Source: Nitrospinota bacterium (GTDB lineage: Bacteria > Nitrospinota_A > UBA7883 > JACRLM01). From it: a stretch of 15,955 bases of DNA. Shown here piece after piece: positions 14,372-15,955 of the stretch. The notes beneath the pieces are model-generated. The model did no database searches. It was not told the origin of the DNA and worked only from the letters and a program-made list of their open reading frames with translations. Position 1 is the stretch's first letter, and each line of letters opens with the position of its first letter. Location: the NCBI GenBank assembly GCA_015231995.1, contig JADGAO010000049.1:1-15955 (forward strand), written 5' to 3'. The position numbers and the translations under genes were made by a program.

Positions 14372-14899
14372 TTACAGGGGATGTTTAAGCGCCAGCTTCT
14401 GGTTTTCCGACCCAAGCATGGGGTCCTGCAACGTGACTGTCATCGGGAGCATCCCCTGCCCGGCTATCCTCACCTCGAAAATAAGGTGTTTAGAGTTGCC
14501 GACGGGCTTCCCCCACGACGCATGAACCCGCCATATGTCCCGCCCGCTATAATCGGGCGTTCCGTATATTTTCACCAGATCGTCGTAAAGCTTTTTTGTA
14601 TCTGGTTTTTCGGGAAAGAACTCCAGCCTCTGTATGAAATACAGCTTGCCGCCGAGATCGCGCGAAGTGAACCGCAACGACACGTTGGCGGAAAGCCCCT
14701 TAAATCCAAGCGACGCGCCGTCTTTGGCTTTGACTTCCTCGATCTTCGCGCTGGGCACGGCCTTGGCGGCCTCCTCGACGGTCATCCCGAGCTTGAACCC
14801 TTCGAGGGTGAAGTTCGTGACATCCGTGTTGGAGTTGACGCTCGACGAGCATGAAGGCGCAAAGGCCAAGGCCAACGCCATCACGGCGTGGCGCAACAT
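14372..14899 (-). CDS. Hypothetical exported protein, possible lipoprotein
   Basis: 175 residues from ATG 14899, which is 1 base past the previous stop. The open frame extends further up, but that extension overlaps the upstream gene. The N-terminus MLRHAVMALALAFAPSCSSS is a signal sequence. APS-C is an imperfect lipobox, so a lipoprotein is possible. The mature region has FKLGMTVEEAAKAVPSAKI, a G-M-T-x-x-E motif shared by small outer-membrane-facing domains of the SmpA/BamE type, then beta-rich segments (LRFTSRDLGGKLYFIQRLEFF) and a helix (TKKLYDDLVKIYGTP). No family is firmly recognised. It is the last gene of the right-hand operon. A weak CCCC/GGGG hairpin overlaps its stop and the stronger terminator lies about 65 bases further on. 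Confidence 0.65.
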   Translation of the reverse strand: MLRHAVMALALAFAPSCSSSVNSNTDVTNFTLEGFKLGMTVEEAAKAVPSAKIEEVKAKDGASLGFKGLSANVSLRFTSRDLGGKLYFIQRLEFFPEKPDTKKLYDDLVKIYGTPDYSGRDIWRVHASWGKPVGNSKHLIFEVRIAGQGMLPMTVTLQDPMLGSENQKLALKHPL

Positions 14900-14900
14900 C

Positions 14901-15452
14901 CTAAATGATTTTGAAAACGTTGTTTTCGGAGTCGAAGCTGACCACGATGGCGCTTCTGCTCTCCCCTTTGACGACCACTTCATACTCGTATTCGTATTCC
15001 CCTTCCTTTGCATCCCTGGAACCGCTCATGGCGATTTTAACCTTGCGCTCGCCCGCAGGGAATAAAAACTTTTGGTAGATGTAACATGCGCTGTCCTTGT
15101 GTATCCCGGATGGCGGAAGCTTGATGTCGGCCATTTTAGCCCCATCCACCCATATAGCAAGCTTTAACGGCACGCGTTCCCTGCTTCCGCACTCCCTGTT
15201 GACACCCCGCATGTGTTTGAGGCGCTTTTCCGCCGCCGCGTTGAATTCCGCCAGTTCCCGCTCGTCGCAGAGATGCGCCTTGTCCGTAATCTTCTTGAAA
15301 GAGACGATTATCCCCATCAAAGACGGATCGGTGAACGTGTGCGCCGGCCATGTGGAGAAGACTCCCACAAAAACCACCGGAAACGCCAACACAAACATGG
15401 CGAATGGCGACAGACCCGGTTTCTTTTCCAATTTGCTTTCCTCTTCGCTCAT
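14901..15452 (-). CDS. Hypothetical single-pass membrane protein
   Basis: 183 residues, family not recognised. A charged N-terminus (MSEEESKLEKKPG) precedes one transmembrane helix (about 15-37, PFAMFVLAFPVVFVGVFSTW). The rest is a soluble domain, predicted outside the cytoplasm, with three cysteines (near residues 62, 87 and 122) and a beta-rich C-terminus. IWVDGAKMADIKLPPSGIHKDS, then YIYQKFLFPAGERKVKIAM and EYEYEYEVVVKGE suggest an immunoglobulin-like sandwich. The start ATG overlaps the stop of the MvhD-type gene (ATGA) and has GGAGG 6 bases ahead, so the two are translationally coupled. That implies a membrane partner for the electron-transfer protein (inference). Confidence 0.65.
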   Translation of the reverse strand: MSEEESKLEKKPGLSPFAMFVLAFPVVFVGVFSTWPAHTFTDPSLMGIIVSFKKITDKAHLCDERELAEFNAAAEKRLKHMRGVNRECGSRERVPLKLAIWVDGAKMADIKLPPSGIHKDSACYIYQKFLFPAGERKVKIAMSGSRDAKEGEYEYEYEVVVKGESRSAIVVSFDSENNVFKII

Positions 15453-15955
15453 CGCACGCCTCCTTTGACCCGCGAAGGCTCCTCTTTTACCTGTTCCATG
15501 AACTCGCCTATTTCACTCATCAGTTTATCCGCGTCAAACGGAGATACAAGGGCCACCTTCAGGTTGACGTTCGTCAATTCCTCTACAAGGAACGTGCTGG
15601 TGCGGTCTTTGCTCATTCTTCGCCGCGTCTCCCTGTAATGGCAGTCAAGCGGCCTGCACCCAACCACCACAACGCCTTGCGCGCCTCCCTTCCTGCTGTA
15701 TTCCACCATGGCGGGGCTGACTACGCCTATGCACGGCGTCACCATTACAGCCACGCTGGGGTGCGCGGCCAGGGTCATCCCGTCTTCGGATGTGATCGCC
15801 GCCAAGTCCAGGCTCCTGTCACAGATGAACGCCATAATTTTGGGTTTGCCGTTGGAGACGGAGCTGGCAAGAGCGTCCTCTATTTTCTTCTGATAGTCGG
15901 TCTTCGTCATGCCGTCCATGGATACTGCGGAAAACTCGCAGGATGTGACGCAAAA
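15449..15955 (-). CDS. Ferredoxin/MvhD (FlpD)-type electron-transfer protein, 5' end outside window
   Basis: Partial: the frame runs open to the window edge. An ATG exists at 15919, but the 12 codons before it read FCVTSCEFSAVS. This looks like the end of a 4Fe-4S ferredoxin motif (C-x3-C-[PE]-x2-A[IV]) and argues that the true start lies beyond the edge. From about residue 27 past that ATG the MvhD/FlpD fold is clear: KIMAFICDRSLDLAA, VMVTPCIGVVSPAMVEY and VVVVGCRPLDCHYRETRRRM. Cysteines at 33, 63, 88 and 93 (counted from 15919) are in the expected iron-sulphur positions. The usual first C-x-x-C is reduced to one cysteine. MvhD passes electrons between hydrogenase or formate dehydrogenase modules and heterodisulfide reductase (HdrA)-like flavoproteins, and HdrA-MvhD fusions are known. 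The partner here is out of view. Confidence 0.8.
   Translation of the reverse strand, partial: FCVTSCEFSAVSMDGMTKTDYQKKIEDALASSVSNGKPKIMAFICDRSLDLAAITSEDGMTLAAHPSVAVMVTPCIGVVSPAMVEYSRKGGAQGVVVVGCRPLDCHYRETRRRMSKDRTSTFLVEELTNVNLKVALVSPFDADKLMSEIGEFMEQVKEEPSRVKGGVR

Noticed and set aside
14900..15013. Longer N-terminus for the exported protein ending at 14372
   Set aside because: It would overlap the upstream gene by over 100 bases and bury the signal peptide; ATG 14899 fits the operon spacing.

Overview
The window is dominated by one flagellar export and basal-body locus on the minus strand. Read in the direction of transcription the order is fliL, fliM, fliN, [inserted module], fliO, fliP, fliQ, fliR, flhB, flhA, flhF, flhG, a small membrane protein, fliA. 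This order, with flhF/flhG and a sigma-28 gene at the end, is typical of Gram-negative bacteria with polar flagella such as the deltaproteobacterial groups, Nitrospirota or Nitrospinota. The sequence alone does not fix the phylum. GC content is moderately high and codon use looks uniform across the flagellar genes. TAG, TAA and TGA all serve as stops, so the standard code applies.

Right edge to about 14.3 kb: a compact minus-strand operon enters from outside the window. It holds the C-terminal part of a ferredoxin-like plus MvhD/FlpD-type electron-transfer protein, a one-helix membrane protein and a probable exported protein. The first pair overlaps by ATGA and the second pair is separated by 1 base. 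It ends at a hairpin with a T-run that is built from an intergenic repeat.

13.8 to 14.3 kb: a gene-poor spacer with two tandem inverted-repeat units (TGTCATTCTGAG ... CTCAGGATGACA), the repeat-derived terminator, and a probable sigma-54-type promoter for fliL.

9.5 to 13.8 kb: fliL, fliM and fliN. Then comes an oppositely oriented BrnT toxin/antitoxin pair that separates fliN from fliO. Immediately upstream of fliO on the minus strand is a near-consensus sigma-54 promoter (TGGCAC-N5-TTGCT), which would let fliO and the genes after it be transcribed independently. FliO is unusually large (about 467 residues), with an N-terminal AMIN-like periplasmic domain and a long Ala/Pro linker.

0.8 to 9.5 kb: the export-gate genes fliP, fliQ, fliR, flhB and flhA, then the flagellar placement pair flhF/flhG, a 76-residue two-helix membrane protein and fliA. 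fliA has its own sigma-70-like promoter. A 148-bp element with terminal inverted repeats fills most of the fliR-flhB gap, and diverged copies lie beside the toxin/antitoxin pair and in the 14.3 kb terminator.

1 to 0.8 kb: a decayed accessory pair, with a DUF4160-type gene broken by an in-frame TAG overlapping an intact DUF2442-type gene, followed by a candidate terminator and repeat-like sequence. The most notable points are the toxin/antitoxin insertion with the sigma-54 promoter behind it, the AMIN-FliO architecture, the dispersed repeat family, and the uncharacterised electron-transfer operon at the right edge.
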